Positions 8,044 through 15,722 of a stretch of 36,963 nucleotides of DNA are shown here, piece by piece (positions within the stretch are counted from its first letter, which is position 1; the number at the start of each line of letters is the position of its first letter). The notes beneath the pieces are model-generated. The model did not search any database. It had not been told where the DNA came from and was given only the letters and a program-made list of their open reading frames with translations. Origin of the DNA: Mesoaciditoga sp964503355 (lineage in GTDB: Bacteria; Thermotogota; Thermotogae; Mesoaciditogales; Mesoaciditogaceae); NCBI GenBank assembly GCA_964503355.1, contig CAZCZS010000008.1:1-36963 (forward strand). Reading direction: 5' to 3'. A program made the translations under genes and the position numbers.

Positions 8044-9590
8044 ATCTTAGCTCCTTTCGGTATTTTCCCAAACATTTCCTTTATCTCTTTTTCTCTCGAT
8101 TCTCGTTCGAGTTCTTTCAAAACGGAGCGTGTTTTCCCGTTCTCCACAACCTTTTCGACTTTGAAATGTTTATCCGCTAAGGCCGCTATTTGAGGCATGT
8201 GCGTTATGACGATAAGCTGTGTATCCTTTGAGATCTCTTTGAGTTTTTCAGCTACGACATCCGCAGTTCTAACGCCCACACCAGCCGCTATCTCATCGAA
8301 AACGATCGTTTCAATGGGTAACTTTTCTCCCAAAGCAGCTTCCAAAGCCAGATAAAATCTTGCCGTTTCTCCACCGGAAGCTATCTTGGAAAGCGGTAAC
8401 GATCCCAAACCGGGGTTCAGCATTCCAAAGAACTCCAAAAAATCAATGCCATTTTCGGTGAAGTCAGTTCTTTCATGAAGATAGCTTACCTTTGCTTCCT
8501 TCATTCCAAGATCGTGAAGATTTCTTTCCGTTTTCTCGATCAAACTTTCAACCGCTTTTTTTCTTAAATTACTTATCTCAAGGGCAAGAGGTTCCATTTC
8601 GCTTTTCACTTTTCTCAGGCGTTTATCCGCGTTTTCGAGAATTTCTTCTTCTTTACGCAATGTGTCCAATTGAGTTCTGAGATCCTTTAACTTATCACGT
8701 ACGTCTTCCAGCGTGGGACCATATCTTCTTTTAAGCCTTTCCACAGCTGAAATGTGTTTTTCAAGCTCGACGATTTTTTCTTCATCTGGTTCCTGTTCCA
8801 TTCCATAATTCTCAATTTCTGTCGAAAAAGTCGAAATCGCATCTTCTATAGATTGAGCCATTTCGAGAAAACGAGAGGCTTTTTCGTCCAAAGAGGATAT
8901 TTCCTTGGATTTTTTTATCACGTTGATCATCGAATTCTCCAAACCGTTATCCGAATTTACAAGAAACAGGATTTCTTGAGCGACTTGAATTATCCTTTGG
9001 GCGTTCGAAAGACGTTTGTATTCTGAAAGCATTTCCTCGTATTCTTCATCACTTATCAAGACATGCTCTATTTTTTCGATCTCATTTTGTAAAACTTCCA
9101 TCTCTTCTTTTACACTTTCCAATTCTTTCTTTTCAACGATCTTCTTCGTATTCACGTACTCTTTGAAGAGTTCTCTGTATTTACTCAACAACAAACCTAT
9201 CTTTTCATCGAAAAGATCGACGAAAGTCATGTGAGTTTTAGAGTCTTTTATGATTCCTGCGGCACCTTGAGTGTGTATGACAAAAAGAGAATCCATGAAT
9301 TTTTTCAACTGTGAAAGTGTTATCAAAGAGCCGTTCATTCTCGCACTTGTTCGTGAAGGAGTGAACTTGATCGAAATGACATTTTCAACTCCCTTGGATT
9401 TAAAGCGTGCCTCAATTTCCCCTCTTTCAACGGGTACCGAGGGTTTTTCTCCGAATAAAGCTTTCAACGCGGCCAAGAACAGCGATTTTCCAGCACCGGT
9501 TTCACCGGTTACGACGTTCAAACCTTTTGAAAACTCAACGGTTATCTCTTGAAAAAGTACGAAATTCTTTATGTGAATTTCTTCTAGCAT
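8040..9590 (-). CDS. recN: DNA repair protein RecN
   Basis: SMC-like ATPase that takes part in double-strand break repair. The 516-residue protein starts with IHIKNFVLFQEITVEF and carries Walker A GETGAGKS near residue 30, two long coiled-coil arms in the middle (about 140-370), and the C-terminal ABC half with KIASGGETARFYLALE (signature) and IVFDEIAAGVG (Walker B), then VITHMPQIAALAD. It is somewhat shorter than the usual 550 residues because the coiled coil is short. ATG start behind AAGGAG. A strong promoter lies 80 bases upstream. Confidence 0.96.
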   Translation of the reverse strand: MLEEIHIKNFVLFQEITVEFSKGLNVVTGETGAGKSLFLAALKALFGEKPSVPVERGEIEARFKSKGVENVISIKFTPSRTSARMNGSLITLSQLKKFMDSLFVIHTQGAAGIIKDSKTHMTFVDLFDEKIGLLLSKYRELFKEYVNTKKIVEKKELESVKEEMEVLQNEIEKIEHVLISDEEYEEMLSEYKRLSNAQRIIQVAQEILFLVNSDNGLENSMINVIKKSKEISSLDEKASRFLEMAQSIEDAISTFSTEIENYGMEQEPDEEKIVELEKHISAVERLKRRYGPTLEDVRDKLKDLRTQLDTLRKEEEILENADKRLRKVKSEMEPLALEISNLRKKAVESLIEKTERNLHDLGMKEAKVSYLHERTDFTENGIDFLEFFGMLNPGLGSLPLSKIASGGETARFYLALEAALGEKLPIETIVFDEIAAGVGVRTADVVAEKLKEISKDTQLIVITHMPQIAALADKHFKVEKVVENGKTRSVLKELERESREKEIKEMFGKIPKGAKM

Positions 9591-9668
9591 TTCATGTGCT
9601 CCTTTTCAAAACTTCTCAAAGCATTCTTGATCGCGAATGAAAAAATCTTAACGTTCCTTCATTTGGAA

Positions 9669-9696
9669 ATTATATCATTCAACCTTACTTTTTCAA
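9669..9696 (-). promoter_or_regulatory. Sigma70-type promoter for recN
   Basis: On the minus strand TTGAAA (9691-9696), a 16-base spacer and TATAAT (9669-9674), with an extended -10 TGA in front. The expected transcript start is about 70 bases before the recN ATG. No SOS-type operator was recognised nearby. Confidence 0.75.
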
Positions 9697-10040
9697 TTCG
9701 AAGTGACCGGATAAGATCGTGTGTGAATTGAGGGTGACAAAACCTGCATGTAGTTTGCAACTCACGTCGCGCTTGAGATTAACGAAGAATGAGACGAATG
9801 AGACGTAACAAAATTCATCGAAAAAGGCATGAATGGTGAAAAATGGGTGATCAGATCGTGTAAGATGCTTAGAACAAGCTAACTTCAGGCTTTCAAAGTT
9901 TCCTTGAAGTTTTCATCAAGACAAATAAAAAAATCGGCACGTAGCTTGTAGTTTTGTAGTGGATGGCAGGTGGCATTTTTATTCGTTTTTGTATTTGTCA
10001 CGCACTACACCTTTTACTTCTTACCCCTCACTTTTTCGCC

Positions 10041-10102
10041 ATTCCGGACCACGACCCGGAATCACATAGGATAAGGATGAGATCCTGGATCGGGTCCAGG
10101 AT
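10041..10102. repeat. REP-like pair of palindromes
   Basis: Two imperfect hairpins within 62 bases. The first has arms ATTCCGG (10041-10047) and CCGGAAT (10056-10062). The second has arms ATCCTGGA (10082-10089) and TCCAGGAT (10095-10102). They are more GC-rich than their surroundings. The pattern (CCGGAAT..., GATCCTGGAT...GTCCAGGATGACA) resembles intergenic REP/BIME-type repeats of many bacteria. Only this copy was noticed in the window. Confidence 0.55.
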
Positions 10103-10150
10103 GACATTCAAAAAAATTCCCTTGCTTGAAAAGCGATGTATGACTCAAAA

Positions 10151-10176
10151 CATTGGCTTGTAAAGTTGACGCACAA
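10151..10176 (+). repeat. Interspersed repeat, copy 2
   Basis: 26 bases identical to positions 21-46, including the 19-base core at 10158-10176. It diverges immediately after. It is intergenic and in the same orientation as the other two copies. Confidence 0.75.
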
Positions 10177-10317
10177 GTTGAATTTGTAACTCTCAGCACG
10201 TGATATTTCATAGCTTTTATCACTCTCCATCTTCTGCATGCCAGGCACCTAATTTTTCTCGTTCATCGGTGATTGAAATTATGCAAAAATAATAAATGTA
10301 TATATAATTAATCATAT

Positions 10318-10346
10318 TTGACAAACATGATACAGAAATGTATAAT
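10318..10346 (+). promoter_or_regulatory. Perfect consensus sigma70 promoter
   Basis: TTGACA at 10318-10323, a 17-base spacer and TATAAT at 10341-10346: every position matches the consensus. The preceding 40 bases are almost entirely A/T, as in an UP element. The transcript would have a leader of about 80 bases before the GTG start at 10436. Confidence 0.88.
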
Positions 10347-10435
10347 ACATACATATGACTTAAAGGTAAAATGGTAAACGTGTTCTTACACATTTTAAAT
10401 TAATCAACATCCTAAGTATAAAGGAGGGGAAGAAC

Positions 10436-10906
10436 GTGAAAGAAAAAGTTTTGTTGTTAGTCTTGATCGCAACGATGGGAGTTTTTTCAATCTCCTTCGC
10501 GAATCTGTATGCTGGTATAGAAGCCGGAAGCGGAGGTTTTTCCATCGTTGGAGGAATGGACACTGGAACTTCTCTTATTGAACTGATGCTTTCACCGGTT
10601 GGCGGAACGATTTCAATAGGAGGTTCATATGGTTACCTGATGGGAAAGATATACGAGGGAAAAGTTGGTAAAGAAGGAAACATCAGCGTGCAATGGGGAA
10701 TAGGAGGAGGAGCATATTTCGCATCGGCTTACGGTTACAACGTATTCGGTTTTGGTGTTGGTCCACTTTTGGCTGAGCATCTTTTGATAAACAACGTCAA
10801 ACTCCTTTCAACGCAGCAACTTGGTCTCACATATACACCTGGATTCATGGGATATGGGGGAGGTATAGGTTTCGGAATTAGCGGAGGAGTTTACTACGAA
10901 TTCTGA
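10436..10906 (+). CDS. Small exported Gly-rich protein, possible outer-membrane barrel
   Basis: A 156-residue protein of unknown function. An N-terminal signal peptide (MKEKVLLLVLIATMGVFSISFA, cleavage probably after residue 22) is followed by a mature part rich in Gly, with alternating aromatic/hydrophobic residues (GGTISIGGSYGYLMGKIY, GGGIGFGISGGVYYEF). The C-terminus ends in Phe. This pattern suits a small outer-membrane beta barrel or outer-sheath protein, but no family is recognised. GTG start behind AAGGAGGGGA. It is a single-gene unit behind a perfect consensus promoter and so is probably abundant. Confidence 0.85.
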   Translation: MKEKVLLLVLIATMGVFSISFANLYAGIEAGSGGFSIVGGMDTGTSLIELMLSPVGGTISIGGSYGYLMGKIYEGKVGKEGNISVQWGIGGGAYFASAYGYNVFGFGVGPLLAEHLLINNVKLLSTQQLGLTYTPGFMGYGGGIGFGISGGVYYEF

Positions 10907-10937
10907 GCTTTCAATTTGATATACTATTTCTATTTTT

Positions 10938-10974
10938 CCCTTCGTTTCCATCAATTTTCAAAGGAAATGAAGGG
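10938..10974 (+). terminator. Hairpin after the exported Gly-rich protein
   Basis: 12-bp stem with one G-U pair (CCCTTCGTTTCC at 10938-10949 and GGAAATGAAGGG at 10963-10974) and a 13-base loop. It sits between two convergent genes. The T-tract after it on the plus strand is weak (AATTTGCTTG), so termination efficiency is uncertain. Confidence 0.5.
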
Positions 10975-11001
10975 AATTTGCTTGCTGCGATGATGTTAAA
11001 T

Positions 11002-12030
11002 TCACTCTGATTTGAACATCTTCGCAAAACCCAACAAAACGAGTACGAAACCCGCAAACATGATGAAAATCAAACCGTAAAAGTTGAACTTTGACATCGG
11101 TCTAAGTCCAAAGACGTACTTCATAGCGTTCACCACGTATATAAGAGGTAAAGAGTAGGCTATTCGCTGCATGAATTTCGGCATGATCTCAACTGGAAAA
11201 TAAACACCCGAAAAGAACATGACAACGGTGTATATAACGCTTGATATTTCACTAGCAACCTTTGCGCTCGGAGAAAAAAGCAAAATTATCATTCCAATGC
11301 CCATCATTCCGAAGGTGGAAGATAGAAGCAAAATGGAGAAGCCGATCCAATGAACGTTGTAATGGATACCAAATGTTATCATGGCAATCACAAGAAGGAA
11401 AACTATGGATATGTAAGTTTCTATGACCTTTTCCAATACAAACGCTCCATAAAAATGCCATTTGAAGATGGGAGCAGTCCAAAGCTTTTTTATAACTTTT
11501 TTATCTCTTAAGTGGGCAAGTGAAGCCGTCATGGAGAAAATTCCCGCTGAAAAGATGCTCAAGGCCAGTATTCCTGGAATTAAGCTGTCAAGATAGGATA
11601 GTTCCTGATTGGAAAAGTTCACTTCTTTTCTTACCACTTTTATCACGGGAGTCGCGCCCATTTTTTCATTCACAATGGCAGAAATTTTCTTCGCAAGGGA
11701 AATGTAGTATTCGTTTGATTGCGCATTAGAAGGCTCCAAGTATATCACCAATGAAGTTGCTGAACGTACGATGCCGAAATCCTCTTTACGTTCAACGATC
11801 GCTTTTCTCAGATTTTGAATGTTTTCGAATTTTTTAAGGGAAATTCCCTTTACAGAGGGCAGATTTCCAACCACTCCAATTTTCACGTTGGAAGGAGAAT
11901 AAACTCCGGAAAAGACGAACCCGAACACGATGAGTATCATCAAAGGAAAGAACACGTTGAAGAACACGTTCATTTTGTCTCTTAAAGCGTTAAGAGTCAA
12001 GGCAAAAAAATTCGAAAAAAATTTCATCAT
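11002..12030 (-). CDS. ABC-2 type transporter permease (second)
   Basis: A 342-residue inner-membrane permease of the ABC-2 exporter class: one N-terminal membrane segment (FFNVFFPLMILIVFGFVFSGV), a roughly 120-residue external domain, then five closely spaced C-terminal segments with the family-like PLIYVVNAMKY near the end. It probably pairs with the permease coded just before it and the ATPase at 13199-14134. I chose the ATG at 12030, which overlaps the previous stop as ATGA and has GGGAGG upstream. Substrate is unknown; drug or lipid export is common in this class. Confidence 0.9.
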   Translation of the reverse strand: MMKFFSNFFALTLNALRDKMNVFFNVFFPLMILIVFGFVFSGVYSPSNVKIGVVGNLPSVKGISLKKFENIQNLRKAIVERKEDFGIVRSATSLVIYLEPSNAQSNEYYISLAKKISAIVNEKMGATPVIKVVRKEVNFSNQELSYLDSLIPGILALSIFSAGIFSMTASLAHLRDKKVIKKLWTAPIFKWHFYGAFVLEKVIETYISIVFLLVIAMITFGIHYNVHWIGFSILLLSSTFGMMGIGMIILLFSPSAKVASEISSVIYTVVMFFSGVYFPVEIMPKFMQRIAYSLPLIYVVNAMKYVFGLRPMSKFNFYGLIFIMFAGFVLVLLGFAKMFKSE

Positions 12031-13199
12031 CCAACCTCCCACTTGAAATGCCTGATGGCGTAAACGCTCATGAATATCGCCCAAATAAGTGGAACAAGAA
12101 CGTTTAAATAAGTTGAGGTCGCAGAATAACTAACTCCCATGGAGGATCTTAATCCGTTCGCGAGATAAGTTGTGGGAATGGAATAAGCGATAACCTTTAT
12201 GAAATAAGGCACGTTGCTTATTGGGAAAAAAAGTCCACCTAAAAACATAAAAAGAAAATTGAAAACGTTGGCAAGCGCGTTACCGGAATTGGCGCTTTTC
12301 GATATACTCGCCACGAAAAAACCCAACGGCATTGAAACGATCAAGGCGTACAGAGCAAAAGAAATGGAAAAGATGTCTATTCTGAGGTTGGCTCCCAACA
12401 TCTTTCCAGCCACCAAGAGAAGCAACAATTGAACTATTTCGAGCGAGATATTCGAAAGTGACATACCAACAATGTATTGAGATTTCGTAATTGGAGAAAC
12501 GAAGAACCTTTTTAACACTTTCTTTTCTCTTTGAACGAGAAGATCATCGGTTACACCGAAAAGTGAAACTGTCATAAACGCCATGACGATTATACCTGCC
12601 GTCAGAAAATCGATATATGAAAAAGTGTTTCCGCCTTTACCAACGTATTCGATTCTTGTAGATAGGAATTTCTTTCCTCCTCTTTTCCAAAACACCTTGT
12701 TAAGTGAAGATATAACAGAGCTCAATATTGAAAAAGCTATATCCGAGCTTTGACTGTTACTCCTCGTGTATATCTTCACTTGAGGATAAAAATTCAAGGG
12801 CAAATTTGAAAGACGAGAAAAAACATGTGCGTTGAAATTCTTCGGTATTAGCACAACAGCATCGAGTTTTTCCGTTTTCAAGTCACTGAGGAAGCTTTCA
12901 AAATCCCTTTCGTTATTTCCAAGTTTCAACGAAAGTACAGGTTTTTTTCCATTGTAAGGATGGGAAATATTCATCAACGCCTTAATCATGTAAGATGAAA
13001 AATCCAAGTTGGTGTTTTTAAAAGTGCTGCTCTCGTTTACCACGGCAACTCTAACGGTTATAGATTTCTGTATGTTTGAAAATATGCTTGCCAAAATGAG
13101 AAGAAGCACAACCGGGAAGATCATCATCCAAAAAATGGAAGAAGGACTCTTCAAACTCGCCAAAGTCAAAGCCTTGAAGATGGTAAACGTCCTTTTCAT
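12027..13199 (-). CDS. ABC-2 type transporter permease (first)
   Basis: A 390-residue permease with the same plan as its neighbour: N-terminal membrane segment (IFWMMIFPVVLLLILASIF), a large external domain, then five to six membrane segments from about residue 205 on, including VMAFMTVSLFGVTDDLLVQREKK and IPTTYLANGLRSSMG. Two non-identical permeases plus one ATPase suggests a heterodimeric exporter. The ATG at 13199 overlaps the ATPase stop by one base (TGATG). An in-frame TTG one codon earlier is less likely. Confidence 0.9.
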   Translation of the reverse strand: MKRTFTIFKALTLASLKSPSSIFWMMIFPVVLLLILASIFSNIQKSITVRVAVVNESSTFKNTNLDFSSYMIKALMNISHPYNGKKPVLSLKLGNNERDFESFLSDLKTEKLDAVVLIPKNFNAHVFSRLSNLPLNFYPQVKIYTRSNSQSSDIAFSILSSVISSLNKVFWKRGGKKFLSTRIEYVGKGGNTFSYIDFLTAGIIVMAFMTVSLFGVTDDLLVQREKKVLKRFFVSPITKSQYIVGMSLSNISLEIVQLLLLLVAGKMLGANLRIDIFSISFALYALIVSMPLGFFVASISKSANSGNALANVFNFLFMFLGGLFFPISNVPYFIKVIAYSIPTTYLANGLRSSMGVSYSATSTYLNVLVPLIWAIFMSVYAIRHFKWEVG

Positions 13200-14134
13200 C
13201 AATCTCTAAGTCTCCTTCCAGTCAATTTCAAGAAGACATCTTCAAGGTTAGATTGCCTTACAATTAAGTCTTCCAGTGAAATACGTTTCTTTTCAACCCA
13301 GTCAAGAAGCTTTTTCATGGTTCTTGGAAGATCCGAAGTTTTCAAAAACACCTTTGAATCTTCAAATTCAGCACTTTCTCCGAATAAAGAGAGCAACTCT
13401 TTTCTTTCATTTTCATCAACATTCATATGAGCTTCAATGACTCTTTTTCCGCCAAAAGAAGCGATGAGCTCCTGAGATGTTCCACTGGCTATTATCTTTC
13501 CATGATCCATTATATATATGTAATCGGACAAGAATTCAGCTTCTTCCATGTAATGAGTCGTTAAAAATATGGTCTTCCCCGTTTTTTTCAACTTGATTAT
13601 CAATTCCCAAACATTTCTTCTCGCTTGCGGGTCCAAGCCTGTCGTCGGTTCATCCATAAATATGAGCTGAGGATCTCCTATGAGAGCGACCCCTATGGCC
13701 AAACGTTGACGTTGACCGCCAGATAGCTTTTCAACCTTTGAATTTTTCTTTTCATTCAAACTTACGATTTCCAAAACTTCCTCGATCTTCAACCCTTTTG
13801 AGTAGAATCCCCTAAACGTTTTTAAAATTTCCACAACGCTGAGATGCTCAATGAAGTTGTTTTCTTGAAGAACAACTCCTATTTTTTCTTTTAAGTGTAA
13901 GGGCAAGACGGTCTTTATTCTGGTACCAAATAGAGTTATCGTGCCTTCATCATGTTTTTTTAGGCCTTCCAGTATCTCCAGCGTCGTGGTTTTTCCGGCA
14001 CCATTTGGTCCTAAAAGTGTGAACACCTCTCCTTCAAACACTTTAAAAGAAATACCGTTAACGGCTTTAACATCGTTGTAGAATTTTTTGAGACCTTCCA
14101 CTTCTAAAACTATCTTCTTTTCCTTTTTTTCCAT
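13199..14134 (-). CDS. ABC exporter ATPase subunit
   Basis: A 311-residue ATPase of the CcmA/DrrA class that drives the two ABC-2 permeases coded downstream. Walker A is GPNGAGKTT at 42-50, the signature is LSGGQRQRLAIG, Walker B is LIFMDEPTTGLD, and the H-loop is FLTTHYMEEAE. A C-terminal extension of about 90 residues ends in LEDVFLKLTGRRLRD, typical of drug/lipid exporter ATPases. I chose the ATG at 14134 because GGAGGC lies just before it; earlier in-frame starts lack a site. Confidence 0.95.
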   Translation of the reverse strand: MEKKEKKIVLEVEGLKKFYNDVKAVNGISFKVFEGEVFTLLGPNGAGKTTTLEILEGLKKHDEGTITLFGTRIKTVLPLHLKEKIGVVLQENNFIEHLSVVEILKTFRGFYSKGLKIEEVLEIVSLNEKKNSKVEKLSGGQRQRLAIGVALIGDPQLIFMDEPTTGLDPQARRNVWELIIKLKKTGKTIFLTTHYMEEAEFLSDYIYIMDHGKIIASGTSQELIASFGGKRVIEAHMNVDENERKELLSLFGESAEFEDSKVFLKTSDLPRTMKKLLDWVEKKRISLEDLIVRQSNLEDVFLKLTGRRLRD

Positions 14135-14163
14135 AGAAGCCTCCATGTTTTTACTTCTTGATG

Positions 14164-14191
14164 ATTTTAACATCAACCTGCTTCAACACAA
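14164..14191 (-). promoter_or_regulatory. Probable promoter of the ABC exporter operon
   Basis: On the minus strand TTGTGT (14186-14191), a 16-base spacer and TAAAAT (14164-14169) with an extended -10 TGT. It is about 30 bases upstream of the chosen ATPase start. The interspersed repeat copy 3 lies right behind it. Confidence 0.5.
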
Positions 14192-14202
14192 AAATTCACG
14201 AA

Positions 14203-14233
14203 CTCACGTTGTAAAGTTGACGCACAACGTGAG
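14203..14233 (+). repeat. Interspersed repeat, copy 3, with perfect inverted ends
   Basis: Contains the 19-base core (14209-14227). In this copy the ends form a perfect 10-bp inverted repeat: CTCACGTTGT at 14203-14212 and ACAACGTGAG at 14224-14233 around 11 bases. It lies between two divergent promoters, so it could act as an operator or be a small mobile remnant. Confidence 0.75.
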
Positions 14234-14274
14234 AAAAGAAAACACAAATTTATATTTTACACAAAAATTAAATT

Positions 14275-14302
14275 TTGATTTTTTTATGTCAGGTGATAAA
14301 AT
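14275..14302 (+). promoter_or_regulatory. Probable promoter of the sugar ABC operon
   Basis: TTGATT (14275-14280), a 16-base spacer and TAAAAT (14297-14302) with an extended -10 TGA. The start would give a leader of roughly 70 bases that includes the palindromes at 14328-14350. Confidence 0.6.
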
Positions 14303-14327
14303 AAAATTAAAATATTAGGAATGTTAA

Positions 14328-14350
14328 AGGGAATATTCCCTCAAGAGGGG
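14328..14350 (+). promoter_or_regulatory. Nested palindromes in the leader of the sugar ABC operon
   Basis: AGGGAATATTCCCT (14328-14341) is a perfect 14-base palindrome. Its right half overlaps a second inverted repeat, CCCTC-AA-GAGGG (14338-14349). The two cannot form together as RNA hairpins. The site lies about 20-40 bases after the predicted transcript start. It may be a repressor operator or a leader switch; which regulator is involved is unknown. Confidence 0.45.
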
Positions 14351-14378
14351 GTAATAAAATACAAGGAGGCGTTTAGAA

Positions 14379-15653
14379 GTGAAAAGGAGAGTCGTGTTTT
14401 TACTTATCGTCGCCATGCTGATCTTCAGCGGGGTATCCATGGCGTCAAAAGTTTCCATCACCTTTTTAACGGGACCGGATACGCAGGGATTCTTCGCGAA
14501 AGCAATAGAACTGTTCGAAAAGGCGAATCCGGATATCACCGTGAATTTGATTCAAGGACCTCACTCGACCAACGCCAGACAACAGATGTTCATGACGGCT
14601 TCTATGGCACACACATCACCGTACGATCTCGTGTGGGCTGACATAATATGGATTCCACCTCTTGCGGCGAACGGATGGTTACTTCCAATCGACAAGTACG
14701 TGGACGTCAGTAAACTCTACGCCCAGAACTTCAAAGCAACCGTGGATGGAAGTATCTGGAAGGGGCACATCTACAGAATGCCCGTTATGAGCGATGCGGG
14801 TCTCATTTACTACAGGAAAGATCTGTTGGAAAAAGCCGGAATGAAACCTCCAAAGACTTTCAAAGAACTGTTTGAAGAGGCGCAGAAACTTCAAGATCCA
14901 TCCAAAGGACTTTGGGGATTTGTCTACGAGGGTGCCCAATATGAAGGGCTTGACTGTTTCTATCTTGAGTGGCTGTGGGGCAACGGCGGTTATTACTACG
15001 ATCCCGTTACCAGAAAAGTGGGAATAGATTCTCCTCAAGCCATACAGGCAACGCAGTATCTTGTGGATACGATTCATAAATACAAGATAACACCTCCAGA
15101 TGTTCTTACCTTCATGGAGGAGGAAGCAAGACACATGTTCGAATCAGGCCACGCCGTCTTTTTGAGGAATTGGCCGTACGTTTGGGTGCTTTCGCAAACC
15201 GACAAAGATTCTAAAGTCAAAGGAAAAGTTGGCGTTACGACGGAAGTTTGCGCTCCTGGAGAACATCCATTCGCAACTCAAGGAGGATGGGGTGTGTCCA
15301 TCTCGGCGTTCATAGACAAATCGAAGATACCTGCCGCGATCAAATTCGCTCAATTCATGAACAGTTACGAAATAGAAAAATTGATGGTAAAGATGACAGG
15401 CGTTGACGTTTCACGAAGAGACATTTACTACGATCCAGACGTTCTCAAATGGAATCCTTTCTTCAAGGATCTCAGGACGATCCTCGAACATACAAGATGG
15501 AGACCAGCTACCCCATTATGGCCGAAATTGTCAGACATCATGTCAAGATATCTGACGATGGCGATGACTCAACAAATGACACCAAAACAGGCCAACGAAG
15601 CGATGGCAAAAGCTGCGAGGAAGGCCGTTCAAGAGTATTGGTCAACACATTGA
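14379..15653 (+). CDS. Sugar ABC transporter substrate-binding protein
   Basis: A 424-residue extracytoplasmic binding protein of family 1 (maltose/trehalose type) that delivers a sugar to the permeases coded downstream. The signal peptide is MKRRVVFLLIVAMLIFSGVSMA, probably cut by signal peptidase I; there is no lipobox cysteine. The mature part has the usual signs, including IELFEKANPDITVNLIQG, MSDAGLIYYRKDLLEKAGM and PPKTFKELFEEAQKL. Many Trp residues (WLWGNGGYYYD, NWPYVW) fit sugar stacking. Alpha-glucoside, trehalose or sucrose are plausible substrates but not proven. GTG start behind AAGGAGGC. A strong terminator follows. Confidence 0.93.
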   Translation: MKRRVVFLLIVAMLIFSGVSMASKVSITFLTGPDTQGFFAKAIELFEKANPDITVNLIQGPHSTNARQQMFMTASMAHTSPYDLVWADIIWIPPLAANGWLLPIDKYVDVSKLYAQNFKATVDGSIWKGHIYRMPVMSDAGLIYYRKDLLEKAGMKPPKTFKELFEEAQKLQDPSKGLWGFVYEGAQYEGLDCFYLEWLWGNGGYYYDPVTRKVGIDSPQAIQATQYLVDTIHKYKITPPDVLTFMEEEARHMFESGHAVFLRNWPYVWVLSQTDKDSKVKGKVGVTTEVCAPGEHPFATQGGWGVSISAFIDKSKIPAAIKFAQFMNSYEIEKLMVKMTGVDVSRRDIYYDPDVLKWNPFFKDLRTILEHTRWRPATPLWPKLSDIMSRYLTMAMTQQMTPKQANEAMAKAARKAVQEYWSTH

Positions 15654-15663
15654 TTTTAATTTC

Positions 15664-15703
15664 AACGGCAAGCAGAATTCTGCTTGCCGTTTTTTCATTT
15701 TTT
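15664..15703 (+). terminator. Strong terminator inside the sugar ABC operon
   Basis: Perfect 12-bp stem (AACGGCAAGCAG at 15664-15675 and CTGCTTGCCGTT at 15680-15691) with an AATT loop and a T-rich tail to 15703. It lies between the binding-protein gene and the permeases. Partial termination or 3'-end protection here would give more binding protein than permease, as known for other ABC importers. Confidence 0.9.
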
Positions 15704-15722
15704 CAACTGAGGGGGTGTGATT

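Larger units (their letters stand above)
9697..10317. other. Gene-free stretch with repeats between recN and a small exported protein
   Basis: The whole gap between recN and the next gene is 845 bases (9591-10435). Apart from the two promoters at its ends I see no convincing gene. It contains two adjacent palindromes near 10041-10102 and a copy of the interspersed repeat at 10151-10176. Short reading frames here (for example 9963-10163, plus) lack ribosome binding sites and run through the palindromes. The stretch looks like decayed or repeat-derived DNA. Confidence 0.6.

Noticed and set aside
9963..10163. 66-residue reading frame in the gene-free stretch
   Set aside because: No ribosome binding site, odd composition, and it runs through the REP-like palindromes and into the interspersed repeat. 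Such frames arise from repeats.
14679..15134. 151-residue minus-strand frame inside the sugar-binding protein gene
   Set aside because: Antisense shadow of a certain gene; no start site and no recognisable domain.
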